A stretch of DNA of 64,000 nucleotides from contig NZ_CP031153.1 of NCBI RefSeq assembly GCF_003352465.1, forward strand, positions 3,338,987-3,402,986, given 5' to 3'. Every line of letters begins with the position of its first letter. The first letter of the stretch is position 1. The stretch is from Kordia sp. SMS9 (lineage in GTDB: Bacteria; Bacteroidota; Bacteroidia; Flavobacteriales; Flavobacteriaceae). The notes beneath the pieces are model-generated. The model was not told the DNA's origin and did not search any database. It saw only the letters and a list, made by a program, of their open reading frames with translations. Of this stretch, positions 56,757 through 64,000 are shown piece after piece. Both the position numbers and the translations under genes were made by a program.

Positions 56757-56942
56757 ATGAAAAAAGCAAATCTTAAAAATTTACAACTCAACAAAAAGTT
56801 AATTACCAAATTAACTTTTCATGACCTTAAAGGCGGAAGAGCAGGCGGAAATGGAGAAACTAGTAAAAATGATCTTGATCCAACAGGGAAAGAGTGTGCA
56901 ACCTGTTGTGGATGCCTTGCTGCACCTGTAAGAAACGAGTAA
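56757..56942 (+). CDS. RiPP-type precursor peptide with GG leader and Cys-rich core
   Basis: This 61-residue peptide has the Bacteroidota natural-product leader pattern: a basic start, the LQLNKKLITKL helix and a double-glycine end (FHDLKGG, about residue 27). Related leaders precede class I lanthipeptide-like and other Cys-containing RiPP precursors. The predicted core of about 34 residues starts RAGG and carries four Cys packed in CATCCGC (residues 48-54), with Thr/Ser partners that could form thioether rings. No LanB/LanC, radical-SAM, ATP-grasp or peptidase/ABC exporter gene lies in the window, so it is an orphan here and would rely on enzymes elsewhere. A strong terminator follows, so it is a separate short transcript. 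The class of modification cannot be told from the sequence. Confidence 0.78.
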   Translation: MKKANLKNLQLNKKLITKLTFHDLKGGRAGGNGETSKNDLDPTGKECATCCGCLAAPVRNE

Positions 56943-56959
56943 GTTTACGAAAAACAACT

Positions 56960-56991
56960 AAAATAGAGCGATCCAAAGATTGCTCTATTTT
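56960..56991 (+). terminator. Strong intrinsic terminator after the small peptide gene
   Basis: Arms 56960-56973 and 56978-56991 form a 14-pair stem (one G-U) around the loop CAAA, with an A-rich 5' flank and T-rich 3' flank. The near-symmetrical A/T ends would let it work in both directions. Confidence 0.85.
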
Positions 56992-57229
56992 CCAATATAA
57001 TCCTTCCTTTTGAGGGATTTTTTGTGTTACAGATGTTACTTTTCCCAAAAGTAAATCAGCTTGAGATTCGTTTCAAAAAAAAGAATTACAGAAGTAGAAA
57101 AATAAATTAATTATTAGTTGCAGATTATAGTAGAATTGGTATAAATTACAAACCAATTAGAAAATTTAATTGCAAACGTTTTAAAAAAAACATAAAAGTT
57201 TAGTAGACAATCTAAAAATTACAAAAAAA
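56992..57229. other. Non-coding gap before the ROK kinase
   Basis: AT-rich sequence with no coding potential seen. It contains the first copy of an 18-bp repeat (57125-57142) and, overlapping it, a small inverted repeat AATTGGT/ACCAATT (57134-57140 / 57152-57158). No firm promoter could be assigned. Confidence 0.5.
57125..57142 (+). repeat. 18-bp direct repeat, copy 1 (upstream of ROK kinase)
   Basis: TTATAGTAGAATTGGTAT occurs here and again at 58211-58228, so identical copies flank the ROK kinase gene. Each copy is part of a local inverted repeat built on AATTGGT/ACCAATT. Confidence 0.7.
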
Positions 57230-58183
57230 ATGGAGCTAGTAGTCGGAATTGATATCGGAGGTACTAAAACAAAAATTGGACTTGTGGATGCACAGGGGAA
57301 TAGTGACTTCAACACATTTTTTAGAACAAAAGAATATCCTGACTTTCAGAATTATTTAGCACAGATTGTTGCTTCCATAGACGAACTTATCGCACAACTT
57401 ACCACACCATATCACATGGTTGGCGTTGGAATTGGTGCGCCAAATGCGTCCAGTAAAAGAGGAACTATTGAACATGCTGCCAATTTGCCATGGAAAGGAA
57501 GTGTTCCACTTGTAGACGAATTAAAAAAACATATAGATCTACCAATAAAATTAATGAATGATGCCAGTGCCGCTGCGTTGGGCGAAATGCTGTTTGGAAA
57601 TGCCAAAGGAATGAACGATTTCATTGTCATTACCTTAGGGACAGGTTTGGGTTCAGGAATTGTGGCGAATGGACAATTGATTGAAGGCTTTGATGGTTTT
57701 GCAGGAGAATTGGGACATTTTGATCTTACCTTTGGTGATGGAAGACTCACAGGATTAGGAGTTGATGGAGGTTTGGAAGCCTATGTGTCTGCTACAGGAT
57801 TAAAACGAACTATTATGTATATGCTCAGCAAACACATGGATAAAAGTAGATTTAGAGCAATTGCTTATAATGATTTGCATGGAGAAGACATTACCAAAGC
57901 AGCAGAAGAAGGAGATGCAATTGCTATAAAAGCATTTGAATATACGAGCAAAATTTTAGGTCACGCATTGGCAAATTTTGTAACCTTTACGCAACCAGAA
58001 GCCATTTTTCTTTTGGGTGGACTCACAAGTAGTGGCAAGTGGATTTTTGATACGACAAAACAATACATGGAAAAGCATCTGTTAAAAGTATACCAAGGAA
58101 AAGTAAAACTACTTTCTTCCGGAATGCATGGTAAAAATGCAGCCATTCTTGGCGCAGCTTCTTTAATATGGAATGAGCAATAA
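57230..58183 (+). CDS. ROK-family sugar kinase (glucokinase-like)
   Basis: This 317-residue protein has the ROK/hexokinase fold: phosphate-1 motif GIDIGGTKTKIGLVD at the N-terminus, sugar-site NDASAAALGE (about residues 109-118), TLGTGLGSG, and adenosine-region LLGGLTSSG. It likely phosphorylates glucose or a related sugar in the cytoplasm. The usual ROK zinc-binding cluster (GH...CxCGxxGCxE) is altered: GELGH and LEAYVS are kept, but the segment between reads DGRLTGLGVDGG with no Cys. It should therefore fold without the structural zinc. It stands alone between the small peptide gene and NRPS-5, and shows no clear link to peptide synthesis. It may mark ordinary genome sequence between two biosynthetic clusters. 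Confidence 0.88.
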   Translation: MELVVGIDIGGTKTKIGLVDAQGNSDFNTFFRTKEYPDFQNYLAQIVASIDELIAQLTTPYHMVGVGIGAPNASSKRGTIEHAANLPWKGSVPLVDELKKHIDLPIKLMNDASAAALGEMLFGNAKGMNDFIVITLGTGLGSGIVANGQLIEGFDGFAGELGHFDLTFGDGRLTGLGVDGGLEAYVSATGLKRTIMYMLSKHMDKSRFRAIAYNDLHGEDITKAAEEGDAIAIKAFEYTSKILGHALANFVTFTQPEAIFLLGGLTSSGKWIFDTTKQYMEKHLLKVYQGKVKLLSSGMHGKNAAILGAASLIWNEQ

Positions 58184-58201
58184 ATGTTGAATCCTGATCT
58201 T

Positions 58202-58228
58202 ATACCAATTTTATAGTAGAATTGGTAT
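58202..58228 (+). terminator. Inverted repeat after the ROK kinase, possible terminator
   Basis: ATACCAATT (58202-58210) and AATTGGTAT (58220-58228) pair exactly around a 9-nt loop, 18 bp after the ROK stop. The right half contains the second copy of the 18-bp repeat (58211-58228). There is no long T tract, so terminator function is only likely. Confidence 0.5.
58211..58228 (+). repeat. 18-bp direct repeat, copy 2 (downstream of ROK kinase)
   Basis: Identical to 57125-57142. Together the two copies bracket the ROK kinase gene and could be members of a dispersed short palindromic repeat family. Confidence 0.7.
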
Positions 58229-58653
58229 TACTTACAATCCGATACTATTTACTGAAGATATCGTTACTTTTTAAAAGTTGAAAATACTAAAACATCTCAT
58301 TTTAAAGTTATTATAATTAAGAACCTTTCAGCATCAATTTCACGGAAAGAATGTATGTTTTGAGAAAATTCATTTTTTATACAATCTTACTGATTTTATG
58401 ATTGTTTTTCACCTTATAAAATAGTGTAGAAAAATAAAAAACAGTATAATTGTATATTTAAAAACTAAAACATTATTTCGAACTATTTCTCCCCCTAGAA
58501 ATAATTAATTTAGAGAGTATCTTGTAAGTAAGAAAATCTTACTTTTTAAACATCGACAGAAGATTATGAGTTTCAAAATCGCAAGTGTTGCGGTATAGAG
58601 CATGTTTCTATCTCGATTTTAAATACTTACTAAAGCACAAAATATTTTTCGAA
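58229..58653. promoter_or_regulatory. Non-coding leader upstream of NRPS-5
   Basis: About 425 bp without a gene. It holds a hairpin with 8-bp arms AAGTAAGA/TCTTACTT (58526-58533 / 58537-58544) running into T residues, which looks like a terminator or attenuator in the mRNA leader. A pyrimidine-rich TTTCTCCCCCTAG (58486-58498) recalls the TTTCCCCTATT stretch before the carbamoyltransferase operon. No firm promoter was found. Confidence 0.35.
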
Positions 58654-61600
58654 TTGAACAATATTAAACAGAAAATAGCGTCAGATTATTGGTTGAAAAA
58701 AATCAATAATAGTTCAAAAGTACATACAAATTCCATGGGAAGTGGTATGATGGAAAAGTCACACGTTGAAACTGGTGAACTGTCCTATTTTAAGCAGCTA
58801 ACCAATGCAAATCCTATAGCAGAATATACAATCTTGTTGAGTGTGTATGCAGCGTTATTAAATCGCTACTTTGAAGCAGGAAACTTGATATATTCATCCA
58901 AACTAGGCGCAGATAATTTAAATTTATTAGTAGACAATCATCCTGTAAAAGATGCTACTATTAAAACATATCTTCAAACCATAAAAAAGGAAGTACAAGA
59001 AGTGTATAAGTTTGCGGATCATGCAAATCAACTCATAAATAATTATCCTTTTGAAGCGTATGCAACCTATGGTTTTTTATACAATACTTCAGCCAAAAAA
59101 ATAGCCACTCCTTTTTGTCTTTGTGTTGATAAAAATATGGAAGGATGGAGCCTAACTATTTCCTTTGATCCAAATTTTGTAAGTCCAACTTTTGCGAAGC
59201 ATTTTGTGCAGACTTTTCAAAGATGGTTAACTTCCTTAAAAACCATTCTCGATACAAAAATTACAGAAATATCTATTGTAACAAAAGCAGAAGCTCAACA
59301 GTTACTTCATGACTTTAATGCAACGGAATTGGCTTTTCCAACAGATGAAACCTTGATTGATTTGTTTGAACAACAAGTTAAAAAAACACCCAATGCTATT
59401 GCTGTGGTGTACAAGGAAGTTTCCTTAACGTACAAAGTGCTGAATGAAAAAGTACATCAACTTGCTTACTTTTTGATCAACGATAAAAATGTTGCTCAGG
59501 GTGATTATGTGGGAATCAAATTGGAAAGAAATCAACACTTACTCATTGCAATTTTAGCAGCATTAAAAGCAGGTGCCACCTATGTGCCGATAGATGTGAC
59601 TTATCCTAAAGATCGCATTGATTACATAGAAAAAGACAGTCAATGCAAATGTATTATTGATGCAGCTATGTATGATGACTTTTTGAACAAAACGTCAACG
59701 AGACATACAAAATTCAACATACAAAATCGTTCTTCGGAAAGTATAGCGTATATCATTTATACCTCTGGAACCACAGGAAATCCAAAAGGTGTCATGATTT
59801 CCAACCGAAATGCCGTCGCACTTATCTATTGGGCGAAAAAAGAATTTGCTCTCGATAAGTTTGATGTCGTATATGCTGTGACATCGCATTGTTTTGATTT
59901 GTCTATCTACGAATTGTTTTTTCCATTGGCAACAGGAAAGAAAATTCGAATACTAAAAAATGCACTTGCGATTGAAGAAGCTATTTCACAAGATAAAAAA
60001 GTGCTCATAAACACAGTGCCTTCAAGCATTCGAAATTTAATTACAAATAGCACTTTCATACAAAATACAAGCATGATCAATCTTGCAGGAGAACCGTTTC
60101 CTGTAGATGTAGCCAATGCACTCAAAAATACTGCTGTAGCGGTTCGAAATCTATACGGACCGTCGGAAGATACTACGTATAGTACGTTTTATAAAATTCA
60201 ACCCAAAAAAACGTATCAACACAGCATTCCTATTGGGAAACCTGTGGCAAACACACAAGCGTACATTTTAGATGATCACTTGCAGTTAGTGCCTATTGGA
60301 ATGTACGGAAAACTCTATCTATCTGGAGAAGGATTGGCAAAAGGATACTTACACAAACCAGCTTTGACTGCTGAAAAATTCATTGAAAATCCGTTTGTGG
60401 AGAATGCAAAAATGTATGATACAGGCGATGTGGTAAAATGGACGTCAGATGGCAATATCGAATTTTTAGGAAGAAAAGACTATCAAGTCAAACTGCGAGG
60501 TTATCGTATTGAATTGGGTGAAATAGAAAATACGATTCGTACGTTTTCTGAAAATATAGTAGAAGCAGTTGCGATTGTAAAAAATGAAAACCTGATTGTT
60601 TTCTATGAAGAAAAAGCAATCGAATCACGTGCCGAATTAATCGCTTTTCTAAAAAAGAAACTGCCGGCATACATGCAACCAAATGCTTTTGTGCGACTGC
60701 CCAAAATTCCTTTAACTCCGAACGGAAAAACAGACCGAAAGCAATTAATGGAATTCAGTGTCGATTTCCAAGCGGAAAGTGAATATGTAGCTCCTGAAAA
60801 TGAAATTCAACAAGAATTGGTGCGCATTTGGCAAGAAACACTCAGCCTTCAAAAAATTGGAATTGATGATCATTTTTTCGAACTCGGCGGACAAAGTTTA
60901 CTGATCATTCAAATTGTCAATAAAATTTACAAACAACTTCACAAAACGATCAGTTACGAGAATTTCGCTGGAAATCCAACCATTCGTGCCATTAGCAATT
61001 TGCTAACGGAAAAGCAATTTCAACCGATTGCCAAAGTAGCTTTACAAGAAAACTACGCGGTAACCGCTGCGCAACATCGAATTTGGATATTAAGTCAGTT
61101 AGAAGGTGGAAACATCGCCTACAATATGCCTGGCGCTGTGATGCTAAAAGGTGAATTGCACCTTGAAAAATTTGAAAAGGCATTTCAGCAATTAATAGAC
61201 AGACACGAAATACTCAGAACCTATTTTGAAAGCAATTCTGATGGAACTATTCGTCAAACAATCGTTCCAAAAGAAAAGATACAATTTCAGCTGAACGTAT
61301 TGGATTATCAAGATCGAAAAGCGGAAGTGGCAGGATATGTAGAAGAAAACCAAAAAATACCATTCAACCTTGCCAAAGCGCCTTTATTACGAATAAGCTT
61401 GCTAAAATTGGCAGTAGACAACTATGTGTTTTCATTGGTAAAGCATCACATCATTGGCGATGGCTGGTCGATGGAAGTATTGATTTCAGAAGTCATTCAC
61501 AACTACAATCAATTACTACAAAACGATCAATTCACCCCAAAAGAATTACCACTTCAATTTAAAGAATATGCCGCTTGGATGGCATCACAAAAAACAGCGG

Positions 61601-64000
61601 AAGCGTATCAAATAGCAGAACGTTTTTGGTTGGAACAATTTCAAGGAAACATTCCTATCTTAGAGTTGCCAAGTTTTAAAAAACGTCCAACCGTACAAAC
61701 CTATCATGGAAAAACGGTCAATCATCAATTTTCCAAAGAATTCCTAGCAAAAATCAAGCAATTTTCAACAGCAAATGAAGCAACCTTATTTATGACGTTG
61801 ATGGCTGGAATGAACACATTGTTGTACCGTTACACAAATCAAGAAGACCTCATCATTGGAACGCCAATTGCAGGAAGAGAACATCCCGATTTAGAAAATC
61901 AAATAGGATTATATCTAAACACCTTGGCAATTCGTACGCAACTTGACAATGATTACAATTTTAACGAACTGTTACAGCAGCAAAAGCAAATCTTGCTAAA
62001 CGCTTACAAACACCAACGCTATTCATTTGATGAATTGGTGTCTAAGCTAGCTATAAAACGTGATACGTCCCGTTCCCCATTATTTGATGTCATGGTGGTA
62101 TTGCAAAATCAAAATCAAATTACTTCCATAACATCCGAAACCAAAACGCTTCAAGGTCTAGACGTTGCACCTTACGCGCTAACACGAAACACGGCGCAAG
62201 TAGATATGAGTTTTACTTTTGTGGAGAAGGATGACACGCTTCACTTAGAAATAGAATACAATACAGACATTTACGATGCTTTCTTACTAACGCGTATTTT
62301 CCATCATTTTGAAAACCTATTGAATCATGCGATCAATACACCGAAAGAAAAATTAGGGAAGCTAAAATATCTTACTCAAGAAGAATCTGAGCAAATTACA
62401 ACAGAATTCAATGATACGTTGGTGGAATATCCAACAGAAAAAACCATCGTACACCTGTTTGAAACGCAAGCGGAAAAAACACCTAAAAATACAGCAATTC
62501 AATTTGAAGATACGAAGCTAACTTATGCTGAATTAAACCAGAAAGCGAACCAATTAGCGGATTATCTGCGAAAAAATCACAACATTCAAGCGAATGATTT
62601 AATCGCGATAAAATTAGCGAGAAGCGAACGTCTTTTCATGGCAATTCTAGGAATTTTAAAATCTGGAGCTGCGTATGTGCCAATTGATACAAACTATCCG
62701 CAACAGCGAATTGAATATATAGAAAAAGACAGCAACGCGAAGGTAATAATTGATCCATCGTTTTTGGAAACCTTTGAAAAAGAAAGCGCAAACTACAATA
62801 CAGAAAATTCAAACAACAAAGCGTTGCCAACTCACGTAGCGTATGTCATTTATACATCGGGAACTACAGGGAATCCTAAAGGTGTTATGATTTCGAATGC
62901 GAGTCTTTTAGATTATACGCTTACGTTTAAAAACTATTTTGGAGTTACTGAAAACGACCGATCTTTACAACAAGCAAGTCTTTCGTTTGATACGTCCATA
63001 GAAGAAATATTTCCAATCCTCATCAGTGGCGGAACACTCATCATGCTCAAAGAACACAGCGAATTTGATCTTTTGGCAAACATCTGTGAAGCACAACAGG
63101 TAACGATTTTAAGCACCAATCCGTATGCGCTACAATTTTTAAATCAAACCTATAAAAATTACAACTTTAGCTTTCGAATTCTCATTAGTGGCGGCGATAT
63201 TTTAAAGTCTGAATATGTAGACAAACTGTATCTTGAGTATCAAGTTTTCAATACGTATGGACCGACAGAAAGTACGGTTTGTTCAACGTATTACGAAATC
63301 AAAACACTCAGCGAAACCCTTCCGATTGGGAAACCCATTGCCAATAGAAAAGTGTTGATTGTAGATGAAAACAACAACATTCAGCCAATAGGTGTAAAGG
63401 GCGAACTCTGTATTTTAGGAAAAGGCTTGTCGCTCGGATATCTGAACCGAAGCAAGTTAACGGATGAAAAATTTGTAAAAAGTATCTTGTCAGAAGATGC
63501 TAAAATGTACACATCGGGTGATGTTGCCAGATGGCTTCCTGACGGAACTATCGAATTTTTAGGAAGAAATGACGATCAAGTAAAAATCAGAGGTTATCGT
63601 ATAGAACTTGGAGAAATAGAAAGTACGCTGCTTGAATTTTCAGAAGAATTTACACAAGTCATCGTTGTTGTAACAGAAATAAACGGAGAAAAAGCACTCG
63701 TAGCGTATTATGCCGCTGCTGCTGAAATTGAAAAAGAAACACTTAAAAACTTCGTATCAGAAAAGCTGCCAGACTATATGGTTCCTAGCTTTTTTGTGCA
63801 ATTGGAAAGTATTCCTATAACGCTCAATGGAAAAATAGACAAAAACAAACTTCCTGCTATTTCGGAGGAAGACATCATCAAAAAACCATACATCGCTCCA
63901 AAAAATGCTACGGAAGAAGCATTGGTGTCCATTTGGAAAGCACTCTTAGAAATTGAAGTCATTGGAACACAAGATGATTTCTTTGAACTTGGCGGACACA
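58654..64000 (+). CDS. NRPS-5, apparent loading-type NRPS with half C domain (3' end outside window)
   Basis: The frame is open from 58570 to the window edge. I place the start at the TTG at 58654, because coding-like sequence (SDYWLKKI) follows it; the ATG at 58735 is an alternative. The first about 215 residues match only the C-terminal half of a condensation domain, with no HHxxxDG motif. Then follow A (about 59350-60740), PCP (about 60800-60990, GGQS), a complete C domain (about 61040-62370, HHIIGDGWS), a second A (about 62440-63850), and a PCP cut by the window end. The first pocket reads DLYNNALTY, the same Ala/Gly-like code as NRPS-1 module 4. The second reads DTESIGTVC; from memory it shares 7 of 10 positions with a lysine code, so Lys is tentative. 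The truncated C domain suggests an initiation module, so this protein may start an assembly line. Confidence 0.93.
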   Translation, partial: MNNIKQKIASDYWLKKINNSSKVHTNSMGSGMMEKSHVETGELSYFKQLTNANPIAEYTILLSVYAALLNRYFEAGNLIYSSKLGADNLNLLVDNHPVKDATIKTYLQTIKKEVQEVYKFADHANQLINNYPFEAYATYGFLYNTSAKKIATPFCLCVDKNMEGWSLTISFDPNFVSPTFAKHFVQTFQRWLTSLKTILDTKITEISIVTKAEAQQLLHDFNATELAFPTDETLIDLFEQQVKKTPNAIAVVYKEVSLTYKVLNEKVHQLAYFLINDKNVAQGDYVGIKLERNQHLLIAILAALKAGATYVPIDVTYPKDRIDYIEKDSQCKCIIDAAMYDDFLNKTSTRHTKFNIQNRSSESIAYIIYTSGTTGNPKGVMISNRNAVALIYWAKKEFALDKFDVVYAVTSHCFDLSIYELFFPLATGKKIRILKNALAIEEAISQDKKVLINTVPSSIRNLITNSTFIQNTSMINLAGEPFPVDVANALKNTAVAVRNLYGPSEDTTYSTFYKIQPKKTYQHSIPIGKPVANTQAYILDDHLQLVPIGMYGKLYLSGEGLAKGYLHKPALTAEKFIENPFVENAKMYDTGDVVKWTSDGNIEFLGRKDYQVKLRGYRIELGEIENTIRTFSENIVEAVAIVKNENLIVFYEEKAIESRAELIAFLKKKLPAYMQPNAFVRLPKIPLTPNGKTDRKQLMEFSVDFQAESEYVAPENEIQQELVRIWQETLSLQKIGIDDHFFELGGQSLLIIQIVNKIYKQLHKTISYENFAGNPTIRAISNLLTEKQFQPIAKVALQENYAVTAAQHRIWILSQLEGGNIAYNMPGAVMLKGELHLEKFEKAFQQLIDRHEILRTYFESNSDGTIRQTIVPKEKIQFQLNVLDYQDRKAEVAGYVEENQKIPFNLAKAPLLRISLLKLAVDNYVFSLVKHHIIGDGWSMEVLISEVIHNYNQLLQNDQFTPKELPLQFKEYAAWMASQKTAEAYQIAERFWLEQFQGNIPILELPSFKKRPTVQTYHGKTVNHQFSKEFLAKIKQFSTANEATLFMTLMAGMNTLLYRYTNQEDLIIGTPIAGREHPDLENQIGLYLNTLAIRTQLDNDYNFNELLQQQKQILLNAYKHQRYSFDELVSKLAIKRDTSRSPLFDVMVVLQNQNQITSITSETKTLQGLDVAPYALTRNTAQVDMSFTFVEKDDTLHLEIEYNTDIYDAFLLTRIFHHFENLLNHAINTPKEKLGKLKYLTQEESEQITTEFNDTLVEYPTEKTIVHLFETQAEKTPKNTAIQFEDTKLTYAELNQKANQLADYLRKNHNIQANDLIAIKLARSERLFMAILGILKSGAAYVPIDTNYPQQRIEYIEKDSNAKVIIDPSFLETFEKESANYNTENSNNKALPTHVAYVIYTSGTTGNPKGVMISNASLLDYTLTFKNYFGVTENDRSLQQASLSFDTSIEEIFPILISGGTLIMLKEHSEFDLLANICEAQQVTILSTNPYALQFLNQTYKNYNFSFRILISGGDILKSEYVDKLYLEYQVFNTYGPTESTVCSTYYEIKTLSETLPIGKPIANRKVLIVDENNNIQPIGVKGELCILGKGLSLGYLNRSKLTDEKFVKSILSEDAKMYTSGDVARWLPDGTIEFLGRNDDQVKIRGYRIELGEIESTLLEFSEEFTQVIVVVTEINGEKALVAYYAAAAEIEKETLKNFVSEKLPDYMVPSFFVQLESIPITLNGKIDKNKLPAISEEDIIKKPYIAPKNATEEALVSIWKALLEIEVIGTQDDFFELGGH

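Noticed and set aside
56999..57023. Second terminator after the small peptide gene (AATCC...GGATT followed by T run)
   Set aside because: The stem is only about 5 bp, and the much stronger hairpin at 56960-56991 already explains termination.
58566..58599. Short ATG-started frame in the NRPS-5 leader
   Set aside because: It encodes only ten residues before a stop; there is no evidence it is a real leader peptide.

Overview
This window is almost entirely one strand of giant nonribosomal peptide synthetase (NRPS) and polyketide synthase (PKS) genes. It is AT-rich, all genes read on the + strand, start codons lack recognisable Shine-Dalgarno sequences, and a small peptide gene carries a leader typical of Bacteroidota. 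These traits suggest a member of the Bacteroidota, most likely Flavobacteriaceae (a marine genus such as Kordia is possible, but this is inference). No rRNA, tRNA, CRISPR array, transposase or insertion sequence was seen.

Layout. (A) 1-24.9 kb: the 3' part of a multimodular NRPS (its start lies left of the window), a CmlA-like diiron beta-hydroxylase, a second NRPS ending in a thioesterase, and a sodium/alanine-type symporter closed by a strong inverted repeat. (B) about 450 bp of non-coding leader. (C) 25.3-56.6 kb: a carbamoyltransferase, a large NRPS with two epimerization domains and a methyltransferase-interrupted adenylation domain, a two-module NRPS, a KS-AT-KR-ACP PKS, a secreted CocE/NonD-type hydrolase, and a KS-(degenerate AT)-ACP-reductase protein, followed by a terminator-like hairpin. 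(D) 56.7-58.2 kb: an orphan RiPP-type precursor peptide and a ROK-family sugar kinase. (E) 58.6 kb to the right edge: the 5' part of another NRPS whose first module lacks the catalytic half of its condensation domain.

Specificities. I read the ten substrate-pocket positions of each adenylation domain by eye against GrsA. NRPS-1: Thr (DFWNIGMVH), Asn (DLTKIGEVG), Ser (DVWHISYID), Ala/Gly-like (DLYNNALTY). NRPS-2: unassigned (DINDFGGVT), Thr (DFWNIGMVH). NRPS-3: unassigned (DVKYIGAIC), Asp (DLTKVGHIG), unassigned and MT-interrupted (DAEATAEVC). NRPS-4: Pro (DVQFIAHVI), Asp (DLTKVGHIG). NRPS-5: Ala/Gly-like (DLYNNALTY), tentatively Lys-like (DTESIGTVC). Line A would therefore end ...D-X-Thr-Asn-Ser-Ala/Gly-X-Thr and be released by the thioesterase. 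Line C would make ...X-D-Asp-D-X(Me)-Pro-Asp, extend it by a reduced malonyl unit, and release it reductively as an aldehyde or alcohol.

Two different release domains imply at least two assembly lines, or a non-collinear system. NRPS-3 begins with a TubC-type docking domain but no partner for it is obvious in the window. NRPS-5 looks like a loading protein, so line C may start with NRPS-5 or with a gene beyond the right edge. Candidate tailoring steps are beta-hydroxylation, carbamoylation, side-chain methylation, epimerization and extracytoplasmic hydrolysis.
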